A stretch of DNA of 64,000 nucleotides. Origin: Sporocytophaga sp. Lineage in GTDB: Bacteria > Bacteroidota > Bacteroidia > Cytophagales > Cytophagaceae. The number at the start of each line of letters is the position of its first letter. Position 1 is the first letter of the stretch. Positions 46,236-53,408 of the stretch are shown piece after piece. The notes beneath the pieces are model-generated. The model did no database searches. It had not been told where the DNA came from and was given only the letters and a program-made list of their open reading frames with translations. Both the position numbers and the translations under genes were made by a program. The stretch is from NCBI GenBank assembly GCA_024707265.1, contig JANQAB010000002.1, positions 888,188 to 952,187 on the forward strand, given 5' to 3'.

Positions 46236-47088
46236 ATTGTTTTTTTATATACTTCTTACACTATCACCATTAAATATTATTGCTCAGGATGCTTATACCT
46301 TATTTGATAAACAAGGTAAGAAAGTCTCCTATGATAAATTCCTCAATGCGCTGGAAGGAGCTGATATTATATTATTCGGAGAAATTCATGATAATGCACT
46401 TTCTCATTGGCTGGAACTTCAGATTTTAAAGAACCTGGAAGTCAATAAAAAGGGGAAGGTAGTCGTGGGAGGAGAGTTTTTTGAAGCAGATGATCAGATC
46501 ATTATTAATGAGTATTTGAAAGGTTATTTTTCTCTGACCAATTTTAAAGATGAAGCAAAAACCTGGAATAATTTTGAACAGGCATATCTACCGATTATTC
46601 AGTTTGCCAAAGAAAAGCACTTACCGTTTATTGCAACTAATATTCCAAGAAGATATGCATCTATAGTAGCTAAAAAAGGGATAGATTCACTTCACCTCTT
46701 GCAAAATGAAGCTTTTAAATGGATTGCTCCATTGCCATTTGAAATAGATAAAAACCTTCCCGGATATAAACAGCTTACTGAGGCTTCAGTGCAAGGTCAC
46801 GGCTTTGGCCTTCCGTTTATGGTTGAAGCTCAGGCAATAAAAGATGCTACCATGGCTCATTTTATCAACTTATATAGAGGAGATAAAATATTTTTTCATA
46901 TTAATGGAAGTTATCATTCTGACGGGTATGAGGGAATCTATTGGTACTTAAAAAGAAAAAATCCTTCTTTAAAAATAATTACAATAAGTTCCAGGGAGCA
47001 GAAGAACCTGTCAGCCTTGAATAAAGAGCATTTAAATATAGCTGATTTTATAATTTGTTTTCCCGAAGACATGATAAGAACTAAATAA
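46228..47088 (+). CDS. ChaN-type (haem-binding uptake, Tiki superfamily) protein
   Basis: A 286-residue protein with a signal peptide (MIRLFFYILLTLSPLNIIAQ). The ChaN/Tiki motif GEIHDN (about 50-55) is clear, with VVGGEFFEADDQ, FIATNIPRRYAS, MVEAQAIKDATMAHF and HINGSYHSDGYEGIYWYL following in order. Members bind haem or act as EreA/TIKI-fold metalloenzymes; the conserved Glu/His residues fit metal binding. Reading overlaps folB by 8 nt. A role in haem or iron uptake is family knowledge, not shown here. Confidence 0.83.
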   Translation: MIRLFFYILLTLSPLNIIAQDAYTLFDKQGKKVSYDKFLNALEGADIILFGEIHDNALSHWLELQILKNLEVNKKGKVVVGGEFFEADDQIIINEYLKGYFSLTNFKDEAKTWNNFEQAYLPIIQFAKEKHLPFIATNIPRRYASIVAKKGIDSLHLLQNEAFKWIAPLPFEIDKNLPGYKQLTEASVQGHGFGLPFMVEAQAIKDATMAHFINLYRGDKIFFHINGSYHSDGYEGIYWYLKRKNPSLKIITISSREQKNLSALNKEHLNIADFIICFPEDMIRTK

Positions 47089-47129
47089 ATCAGATATTAG
47101 GTTAAGTATTGATAATTAAAGTAAATAAT

Positions 47130-47651
47130 ATGCAAGAGTTTGTAGATCTTTTAAAAATTTTATTGCCTGCAGGAGTTGTATTATATGGTATGTACCTGAC
47201 TGTTAAAGCTTTTTTGAATAAAGAATTTGAGAAGAAGCTTGTTGATATAAAAATTAAAAATACAGAGACTGTCCTGCCGATCAGACTTCAGGCCTATGAA
47301 AGAATGGCATTATTCCTTGAAAGAATCTCTCCTGCAAATCTGGTTATAAGAGTTAATGACGCTTCTTTTAGTTCTGTAGCTTTTCATCAGCAACTATTAC
47401 ATGAAATACGTGAAGAATTCAGTCACAATCTGTCTCAGCAGGTCTATATGAGCGATCAGGCCTGGGATAATGTGAAGAAAGCCATGGATGATATCATTTC
47501 AACAATCAACATTGCGGCAGATAAAACCAACCCTCAGTCGAGAAGTATTGAACTTGCTAAAAATATTTTTGAATTGCTTTCCACAAGAAGTGAAGATCCT
47601 GTAAATAATGCTCTTAGATTCCTGAAAAATGAAATAAGACAAGCTTTTTAA
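47130..47651 (+). CDS. Conserved Bacteroidota membrane-anchored protein of unknown function
   Basis: A 173-residue protein from ATG 47130 (MQEFVDLLKILLPAG); a TTG at 47109 is less likely. One N-terminal membrane helix (about 8-28) leads into a mostly helical cytosolic domain with LPIRLQAYERMALFLERISP and LLHEIREEFSHNLSQQVYMS. I believe this is a conserved protein of Bacteroidota, but I cannot name a domain with confidence. It is separated from ChaN by 41 nt on the same strand and followed by a 73-nt inverted-repeat region. Confidence 0.6.
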   Translation: MQEFVDLLKILLPAGVVLYGMYLTVKAFLNKEFEKKLVDIKIKNTETVLPIRLQAYERMALFLERISPANLVIRVNDASFSSVAFHQQLLHEIREEFSHNLSQQVYMSDQAWDNVKKAMDDIISTINIAADKTNPQSRSIELAKNIFELLSTRSEDPVNNALRFLKNEIRQAF

Positions 47652-47663
47652 GAAGAAATTGGG

Positions 47664-47736
47664 TTATTGAAGTTTACTTTTTATAGGGGATAATGTATTT
47701 ACACCTATAAAATTTAAAACAAGTAAACTTCAATAA
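47664..47736. repeat. 15-bp inverted repeat spanning a small-gene leader
   Basis: TTATTGAAGTTTACT (47664-47678) is perfectly complementary to 47722-47736, and inside it TTTATAGG (47680-47687) matches CCTATAAA (47704-47711). It occupies the whole gap between the unknown-function gene and the 51-residue gene and lacks a T run, so it is not a simple terminator. Confidence 0.7.
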
Positions 47737-47740
47737 TCTT

Positions 47741-47896
47741 ATGGACTTTCTCAGAGACTTGTTAAACGCGCAAACTGCCGGAGATTCATTTTTTTCATAC
47801 GCTACATTTTATATTTTTTTGTTGATTTTTGTTCCGGTTACATTCATTTTAATCGTTTTTATTGATTATTTCCTTTCAAAGGTTTTAAAAAAATAA
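47741..47896 (+). CDS. Small single-pass membrane protein (51 aa)
   Basis: A 51-residue frame from ATG 47741: a short polar N-terminus (MDFLRDLLNAQTAGDS), one very hydrophobic segment (about 24-45, FYIFLLIFVPVTFILIVFID) and a basic tail (LSKVLKK). No domain recognised. It follows the strong inverted repeat directly and precedes the pheA promoter, so it is the last gene of its run. Coding is supported by membrane-protein composition and absence of alternatives, but not proven. Confidence 0.4.
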   Translation: MDFLRDLLNAQTAGDSFFSYATFYIFLLIFVPVTFILIVFIDYFLSKVLKK

Positions 47897-47917
47897 CCTT
47901 ATATGTTAGACGAAAAT

Positions 47918-47949
47918 TTTGCTTTCTTTACAAGAACAAATTAACTTTG
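47918..47949 (+). promoter_or_regulatory. Promoter of the pheA attenuator operon
   Basis: TTTG (47918-47921), 20 nt, TAACTTTG (47942-47949): a full match to the Bacteroidota sigma-factor consensus (-33 TTTG, -7 TAnnTTTG). Transcription should begin near 47955-47957, giving a leader of about 120 nt before pheA. Confidence 0.8.
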
Positions 47950-47969
47950 AATGTATGGTCCGGGGTTTA

Positions 47970-48005
47970 ATGTTATTTGCATTTTACTATTTCTATCAGC
48001 CCTAA
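47970..48005 (+). CDS. pheA leader peptide MLFAFYYFYQP
   Basis: An 11-codon frame starting about 14 nt after the predicted transcription start and ending TAA at 48003-48005. It holds three Phe and three Tyr codons among residues 3-9 (F-A-F-Y-Y-F-Y). This is the composition expected of a leader peptide that senses charged tRNA(Phe) and tRNA(Tyr); the E. coli pheA leader works the same way with Phe. Its stop codon lies inside the left arm of the antiterminator (CCCTAAC), so a ribosome that finishes translation covers that arm. There is no Shine-Dalgarno sequence, which is normal for Bacteroidota. Confidence 0.8.
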   Translation: MLFAFYYFYQP

Positions 48006-48057
48006 CCGGAGGGATCAGAATTGCTATTGTTGATGGTCCCGTTAGGGACTTTTTTTT
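48000..48057 (+). promoter_or_regulatory. Transcription attenuator of pheA: antiterminator and terminator
   Basis: Terminator form: GTCCC (48036-48040), GTTA loop, GGGAC (48045-48049), with a flanking G-T pair, then a T8 run (48050-48057), 19 nt before the pheA ATG. Antiterminator form: CCCTAAC (48000-48006) with GTTAGGG (48041-48047), and GGGATCA (48011-48017) with TGGTCCC (48034-48040, one wobble). The second form uses both terminator arms, so the two are mutually exclusive. A ribosome stalled at the Phe/Tyr codons leaves 48000 onward free and allows read-through; one that reaches the TAA at 48003 blocks it and the terminator forms. Confidence 0.82.
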
Positions 48058-48076
48058 ATATATAGTTAAACAGAGT

Positions 48077-48925
48077 ATGGTAAAAGTTGCAATACAGGGT
48101 GGAAGAGCATCATTTCATGAGATAGCGGCCCGAAATTACTTTAAAGAGGATGTAGAGATGGTAGAGTGCAGTTCATTCCCTATCTTATGTGAGACTTTAA
48201 AGAAGGAAGATGCTGAATATGCAGTTATGGCAATTGAAAACTCCATTGCTGGCAGTATTCTCCCAAACTACGCCCTATTGCAAAAATTTGATTTTTTAAT
48301 AATCGGAGAGATTTATCTTAGGATAGAACAAAATCTAATGGCCTTGCCCGGAACTACTATTGATAAGATTGAAAAGGCAAGATCTCACTATATGGCATTG
48401 CTTCAGTGCCAGGATTTCCTTCAGAAGTACCCTCATATAAAAGTAGAAGAATATCATGATACAGCAGATAGTGCCCGTGATATCAGATTAAAAGAGGAAA
48501 AGAATGTTGCTGCTATTGCAGGAAGGTATGCTGCCGAGCTATATGATCTGGATATTCTGGCAGAAAGCATTGAAACAGAAAAGAAAAATTATACAAGATT
48601 TCTGATTCTTTCCAGAGATAAAAGATATAAAACTGAAAATAAAAATAAGGCAACCATTAGCTTCCATCTTCCGAATAGGGTAGGAGCTTTGGCAGAAGTA
48701 CTAAGAGTTATAGTCGAAAATAATATTAACCTGACCAAAATTCAGTCACTGCCCATTATCGGCAGACCAAATGAATATACATTTTATGTGGACTGTGAAT
48801 TCTTCAATTATGAGGATTTCAGAAAGTCAATCGAAATAAAAAATATTGTAGAAAATCTCAGGATACTGGGAGAGTATAGAAAAGGAGAAACCATTCATGA
48901 TTATTCCAAAAGCAGACAGGCTTAA
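48077..48925 (+). CDS. pheA: Prephenate dehydratase with ACT domain
   Basis: Starts at ATG 48077 (MVKVAIQGGRASFHE), after the attenuator; an in-frame ATG at 47951 would read through the leader and is not the natural start. The 282-residue product has a PDT domain (1-185) with AVMAIENSIAGSI and the catalytic TRF motif in NYTRFLIL, then an ACT domain (about 195-272). It makes phenylpyruvate from prephenate. The ACT motif normally written ESRP, which binds Phe in other PDTs, here reads QSLP, so feedback control may differ. There is no chorismate mutase domain. The aminotransferase gene starts 29 nt before its stop. Confidence 0.93.
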   Translation: MVKVAIQGGRASFHEIAARNYFKEDVEMVECSSFPILCETLKKEDAEYAVMAIENSIAGSILPNYALLQKFDFLIIGEIYLRIEQNLMALPGTTIDKIEKARSHYMALLQCQDFLQKYPHIKVEEYHDTADSARDIRLKEEKNVAAIAGRYAAELYDLDILAESIETEKKNYTRFLILSRDKRYKTENKNKATISFHLPNRVGALAEVLRVIVENNINLTKIQSLPIIGRPNEYTFYVDCEFFNYEDFRKSIEIKNIVENLRILGEYRKGETIHDYSKSRQA

Positions 48926-50075
48926 TCTTGTAAAAGAATATTATTTCGTAAAGAAATTAGAAGAAATTGCCAAACTCAATAAGGAGGGCAAAAATGTAAT
49001 CAACTTTGGAATTGGAAGTCCGGATCTTGCTCCTTCCAAAGAAACAGTTCAGGCAATTGTTGCTACTGCAGAGAAGGAGAATACACATGGGTATCAACCT
49101 TACAGAGGAATTCCTGAATTCAGACAAAAAATTGCTGAATGGTATAAAAAGACCTATAAGGTAGAGCTTAATCCTAATGATGAAGTGTTGCCTTTGCTTG
49201 GTTCAAAAGAAGGAATCCTGCACCTTACAATGGCATTTTTAAATCCTGGAGAAGAAGTACTGGTGCCTAATCCGGGCTATCCTGGTTATTCGTCATTGAC
49301 AATGCTTGCAGGTGGTACGATTCGCTATTATGATTTAAAAGAAGAAAATAACTGGTTTCCTGATTTCGAAGCTCTGAAAAAGACTGACCTGTCCAGAGTT
49401 AAGATTATGTGGGTGAATTATCCGCATATGCCAACCGGCACAGTAGCCAATAAGGAGATGCTGAAAAAGCTTATTGAATTCGCAAAAGAGAAGAAGATTC
49501 TCATTTGTTATGATAACCCATACAGCCTTGTTCTGAATAAAGAAGAACCATTCAGTATATTACAAATAGAAGGAGCGAAAGAGGTTGCAGTTGAACTGAA
49601 TTCATTCAGTAAATCTCATAACATGGCAGGATGGAGAGTTGGAATGATGTTGGGGAAAAAGGAATATCTTGATGCAGCCTTGGCAATTAAGAGTAATATA
49701 GATTCAGGAATGTTTCTTGGCATTCAACAGGCAGCCATGAAGGCTTTGGATAACGATGAAGCTTGGCATGGTAAGAGAAACGATGTTTACAGAGAAAGAA
49801 GAGATTGGGTTTATAAAATTCTGGATTTGCTAAACTTCGAATACAGCAAAGATCAGGTAGGGTTATTTATCTGGGCAAAGCCTAAAGATGCTATAGCAAT
49901 TCCGGATATAGCGGCATTTGTGGATCAAATTCTTTATTCTTCTTATGTATTTTTTACACCAGGTGAGATTTTCGGTACTAATGGAAAAAACTTCCTGAGA
50001 CTATCTCTTTGCGTACCTGCTGAGAGAATGAAAGAAGCTTATGAAAGGCTGGAAAAAGTAATGACAAAAGCTTAG
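48897..50075 (+). CDS. Class I/II aminotransferase, probably for aromatic amino acids
   Basis: A 392-residue PLP enzyme of fold type I. The PLP lysine sits in SFSKSHNMAGWRVG (about 235-248), and the family pattern NFGIGSPDLAPS, HGYQPYRGIPEFR, NPGYPGYSS and YDNPYSLV is present. Overlap with pheA by 29 nt and the shared attenuator imply that it transaminates phenylpyruvate (and perhaps 4-hydroxyphenylpyruvate) as the last step. By sequence it resembles LL-diaminopimelate and alanine/aspartate-type aminotransferases as well. A terminator follows. Confidence 0.85.
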   Translation: MIIPKADRLNLVKEYYFVKKLEEIAKLNKEGKNVINFGIGSPDLAPSKETVQAIVATAEKENTHGYQPYRGIPEFRQKIAEWYKKTYKVELNPNDEVLPLLGSKEGILHLTMAFLNPGEEVLVPNPGYPGYSSLTMLAGGTIRYYDLKEENNWFPDFEALKKTDLSRVKIMWVNYPHMPTGTVANKEMLKKLIEFAKEKKILICYDNPYSLVLNKEEPFSILQIEGAKEVAVELNSFSKSHNMAGWRVGMMLGKKEYLDAALAIKSNIDSGMFLGIQQAAMKALDNDEAWHGKRNDVYRERRDWVYKILDLLNFEYSKDQVGLFIWAKPKDAIAIPDIAAFVDQILYSSYVFFTPGEIFGTNGKNFLRLSLCVPAERMKEAYERLEKVMTKA

Positions 50076-50099
50076 AGTTTATAAATCATCCCAAAAAGA

Positions 50100-50136
50100 A
50101 ATCGGCTCCCTTCATTAGAACGGAGCCGATTTTTTA
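50100..50136 (+). terminator. Terminator of the pheA operon
   Basis: A 10-bp stem (50100-50109 with 50122-50131) encloses a 12-nt loop and is followed by TTTTTATTTT. It also faces the converging sugar-transporter gene. Confidence 0.88.
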
Positions 50137-50153
50137 TTTTGTGTTATAGGTTA

Positions 50154-51611
50154 CTATTGACTAATTCTTTTTGGTTTAGAACCAACAAAGCCATAATAAG
50201 CAATATACAGGTAACACAATAATGGGATAATAAATGAAAACTGTAGTCCGCTATTTCCTTCGCCATATAATAGTCCTTGAACAGGAGGGATGATTGCTCC
50301 TCCTACAATGGCCATGATAAGTAATGAAGCTCCCTGAGATGTGTCAATGCCAAGATCTTTGATCGCAAGAGTAAAGATAGTAGGGAACATGATTGAATTG
50401 AATAACCCAATAGAAAGAACAGACCACATTGCAATGTCACCTTTTCCAACAATTCCTATTAAAAGTAATCCGACTACTATAGAAGCAAAAAGACCAAGCG
50501 TAAATCCAGGCTTATTTTTACCAATATAAAATGCAACTAAGTTTAAAAGTGCAACACCTGTGAAAATAATTGGAGTTTGGAAATCTACAACATCTTCAGG
50601 AGAAGGCGTTCCCATCACAAAATCTTTATTCATTAAGAATACTCCCAGTGCGTAAGACAATAAAATAACAGAGAAGATTATCCCTTTTTGTTTACTTATA
50701 TCTGTATTTTCATCCAGGAATACAGCTCCGAAGAAACGACCAACCATAGCTCCACCCCAATAAAATGAAAGAAACTTATCAGCTTTGTGCGCAGGCAATC
50801 CTGCAATATTGTCTAATTCAAGAAAGTTGATTATGGCAGAACCAATTGAAACCTCACCTCCTACATAAAAGAAAATACAAAGAACTCCTAATAACAAATG
50901 AGAATATTTCCAAGCTCCAATTCCCTTCTCCATAGAGACTTCTTCACTTACTTTTGGAAGAGGTATTATCGCTATTACTAAAGCCAGAGCAAATAGAGCC
51001 GAAGCTAAACCTACATATGGAATTTTGACAGAATCTAATCCCCCAGCTAAAATAAACATACCACCGATTACAGGAGCGATAGTTGTTCCTAATGCATTGA
51101 ATGCCTGAGTCATATTTAAACGGGAAGAACTACCTTCAGCTGGACCTAGAAGGGCCACATATGGGTTGGCTCCCATTTGAAGAATTGTTATCCCTGATGC
51201 TAAAACAAAAAGAGCTCCTAGAAACTGATAGAAACTTTCATTGTCAGCAGCAGGAATGAAAAGTAAACAGCCTGCGCCACAGATTGATAGTCCTAGTATG
51301 ATGGCATTTTTGTAGCCGATTTTTGAAATAAGGTCAAACCCACCTGCTGAGGCAATAAAATAAACAAGGGATATTAAGAAATAAGCACTGAAAAAGGCAG
51401 ACTGCACAAGCATTGCTTCCCAACCTTGTAATGCAAAATGACTTTTGAATTTTGGAATTAAAATGTCATTTAAACAAGTGATAAAGCCCCACATGAAAAA
51501 TAGTGAGGTAATTACTACAAGTGGTATCTTATAGTTTTTGTTTCCCTGCACATTAGGCGATGAGGTATCGTCTTTAACAGCATTGCTTACAGGTGCACTT
51601 ATTCCGGCCAT
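50154..51611 (-). CDS. Sugar MFS transporter (FucP/GluP family)
   Basis: A 485-residue, 12-helix major facilitator. The first helix region (LVVITSLFFMWGFITCLNDILIP) is the hallmark of FucP/GluP-type H+/sugar symporters, with LVQSAFFSAYFL and GLSICGAGCLLF in the next helices and ILQMGANPYVALLG in helix 4. Family members carry L-fucose, glucose, galactose or N-acetylglucosamine. Several insertions near residues 300-370 are typical of Bacteroidota members. A consensus promoter lies upstream. Substrate cannot be told from sequence. Confidence 0.88.
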   Translation of the reverse strand: MAGISAPVSNAVKDDTSSPNVQGNKNYKIPLVVITSLFFMWGFITCLNDILIPKFKSHFALQGWEAMLVQSAFFSAYFLISLVYFIASAGGFDLISKIGYKNAIILGLSICGAGCLLFIPAADNESFYQFLGALFVLASGITILQMGANPYVALLGPAEGSSSRLNMTQAFNALGTTIAPVIGGMFILAGGLDSVKIPYVGLASALFALALVIAIIPLPKVSEEVSMEKGIGAWKYSHLLLGVLCIFFYVGGEVSIGSAIINFLELDNIAGLPAHKADKFLSFYWGGAMVGRFFGAVFLDENTDISKQKGIIFSVILLSYALGVFLMNKDFVMGTPSPEDVVDFQTPIIFTGVALLNLVAFYIGKNKPGFTLGLFASIVVGLLLIGIVGKGDIAMWSVLSIGLFNSIMFPTIFTLAIKDLGIDTSQGASLLIMAIVGGAIIPPVQGLLYGEGNSGLQFSFIIPLLCYLYIAYYGFVGSKPKRISQ

Positions 51612-51666
51612 AAATTTATTAAATCGTTTTGGGTGAAAAAGATTAGATCTTACAAATCCAATTTTA

Positions 51667-51697
51667 CAAACTTACAATTTTTGCACCTTTGGTCAAA
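51667..51697 (-). promoter_or_regulatory. Promoter of the sugar transporter, with a palindrome over the -33 element
   Basis: On the minus strand TTTG (51697-51694), 19 nt, TAAGTTTG (51674-51667), a full match to the Bacteroidota consensus. CCTTTGGTCAAAGG (51686-51699) has 6-bp inverted arms overlapping the -33 element and could be an operator. The rest of the 326-nt gap between the transporter and the next gene is AT-rich with no other signal. Confidence 0.72.
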
Positions 51698-51936
51698 GGG
51701 TTAAAGTGCAAATAAATACAAAATAAATTATAAAAAACGGGTTTATAAGTACTTCAGTATTATTTAATTATTGATAAAATTATTCAATGGCTAAGGTAAG
51801 AAAAAAAAACAATTATGAAACATTTTTAATTCTATTTAATCTTAGTTTTTAATTAGTTAAATGTTAATAATTAGCTCTTAGTCGAACTTTTTTATCGTAA
51901 CTTTTGTATGAAATTACACGCCTAATCACTTTAATA

Positions 51937-52265
51937 ATGGATAAAAGATATAAATATATTACTTCCAGGCCAGATCATGAATGTGTTTCACTTGACGATT
52001 CTGACTTGATAAAATTTTGTCTGAAAAAGATAAAACAGGAAAATACACGAAATGTTAACCTTGATCTGACTTTAAAAAAAAAGAGGGGGAAATGAACTTC
52101 TCTGTTTTAAATGTTTTGGGGAAAAGTGTTTTTCACGCAAAAAAATATTTTAAATCCGGCTTTAACACCATCAATATCGGAGTTGAAAAGCTTGAACGAG
52201 GAGTCTATTTTATTGAATTGTTATTCCAAGGAAAATCATTTGTCAAAAAAGTAATAATAGATTAG
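51937..52265 (+). CDS. Small protein with a T9SS type A sorting-like domain (one frame break)
   Basis: From ATG 51937 the frame closes at 52095 unless one base is added to the A9 run at 52074-52082. It then reads LTLKKKEGEMNFSVLNVLGK and ends ERGVYFIELLF...SFVKKVIID, which is the last two-thirds of a Por secretion system C-terminal sorting domain. The repaired protein is only 109 residues and has no signal peptide. It may be a remnant of a larger cargo gene, or a protein whose N-terminal part was lost. It lies between the sugar transporter and hemE, unrelated to either. Confidence 0.5.
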
Positions 52266-52284
52266 ACAGCTATTAATTTTTTAA

Positions 52285-52316
52285 TCTGATATCTGTATTT
52301 TTCTTTTATATCTTTG
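52285..52316 (+). promoter_or_regulatory. Probable promoter of hemE
   Basis: TCTG (52285-52288), 20 nt, TATCTTTG (52309-52316). The -7 element is a perfect TAnnTTTG and the -33 element matches in three of four bases. Start of transcription would fall at about 52321-52324, at or next to the ATG, suggesting a leaderless or nearly leaderless mRNA. Confidence 0.5.
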
Positions 52317-52320
52317 TGGC

Positions 52321-53361
52321 ATGCAATTGAAAAATGATTTAATCCTGCGAACAGCTAAAGGAGAGAAAACAGAAAGAACTCCCGTTTGGCTTATGCGGCA
52401 GGCAGGAAGAATTCTTCCGGAATACCGAAAAGTAAGGGAAAGTGTAAATGGATTTAAAGAACTCGTAACAAATCCAACTCTGGCAGCAGAAGTTACAATA
52501 CAGCCTGTTGATATTTTGGGAGTAGATGCTGCAATCATTTTTTCAGATATTCTGGTAATTCCTGAAGCAATGGGACTTCCATATGAAATGATTGAAGCGA
52601 AAGGACCTTTGTTTCCTAAAACTATCCAATCGGAAAAAGACATTCAACAATTGAAAGGTAAGGATGCAGCAGCTGATGAGCTTCAATATGTTTACGATGC
52701 GATAAAAATAACCAAAAGGGAGCTTGATGGGGGAGTTCCTTTAATAGGATTTGCTGGTGCGCCTTTTACAATAATGGCATATATGGTAGACGGGGGCGGG
52801 TCGAAGACATTTAGCAAAACAAAACGATTTCTTTATGCAGAACCTGCATTGGCTCATGCACTACTTAGCAGAATTACAGATGCTACTATAGCCTATCTGA
52901 AAAGACAGATTGCAGCAGGAGCTGATATGCTTCAGATATTTGATTCCTGGGCAGGTATATTGGCACCTGATGTTTACAATGAATTTTCATTGAAATATAT
53001 CAGTGATATTTGCAATGCAATCAATGAAGTGCCTGTAACAGTATTTGCGAAAGGTGCCTTTTTTGCAAGAAAGGAAATGGCTTCCTTGAAATGCAATACA
53101 ATCGGATTGGACTGGAATATGGATATTAAAGAATCCAGAGCAATCATCGGAGATACAAAAACACTTCAGGGAAATCTTGATCCTTGTGTATTATATGCTT
53201 CTTATGATGATATTAAAAAGGAAACTCAAAAAATGCTCAATGCATTTGGTCCTTATAAACATATAGCTAATCTGGGACACGGAGTATATCCGGATACGGA
53301 TCCTGAAAAAGTTAAGTGTTTTATCGAAACTGTTAAGGAATTCAGTTCTAAAATGAGATAA
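52321..53361 (+). CDS. hemE: Uroporphyrinogen decarboxylase
   Basis: A 346-residue enzyme that removes the four acetate carboxyls of uroporphyrinogen III in haem synthesis. Conserved blocks are [17 protein letters not shown] (arginines that bind the substrate carboxyls), [34 protein letters not shown] and [10 protein letters not shown]. Length is normal. The start is the first ATG, lying directly behind a -7 box. It is convergent with the heptose-kinase gene across a strong terminator. No other haem gene is in the window. Confidence 0.96.
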   Translation: MQLKNDLILRTAKGEKTERTPVWLMRQAGRILPEYRKVRESVNGFKELVTNPTLAAEVTIQPVDILGVDAAIIFSDILVIPEAMGLPYEMIEAKGPLFPKTIQSEKDIQQLKGKDAAADELQYVYDAIKITKRELDGGVPLIGFAGAPFTIMAYMVDGGGSKTFSKTKRFLYAEPALAHALLSRITDATIAYLKRQIAAGADMLQIFDSWAGILAPDVYNEFSLKYISDICNAINEVPVTVFAKGAFFARKEMASLKCNTIGLDWNMDIKESRAIIGDTKTLQGNLDPCVLYASYDDIKKETQKMLNAFGPYKHIANLGHGVYPDTDPEKVKCFIETVKEFSSKMR

Positions 53362-53397
53362 AAAAAAGGAGTTCTTAAAACTAAGAACTCCTTTTTT
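53362..53397. terminator. Bidirectional terminator between hemE and the heptose kinase
   Basis: A perfect 16-bp stem (53362-53377 with 53382-53397) encloses AAAC, A run on one side and T run on the other; works for both convergent genes. Confidence 0.93.
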
Positions 53398-53408
53398 ATG
53401 GTTGAATT

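Noticed and set aside
47951..48076. Longer pheA beginning at ATG 47951
   Set aside because: The extra 42 residues would be translated from the leader and attenuator; homologues begin at MVKVAIQGGRASFHE-like sequence.
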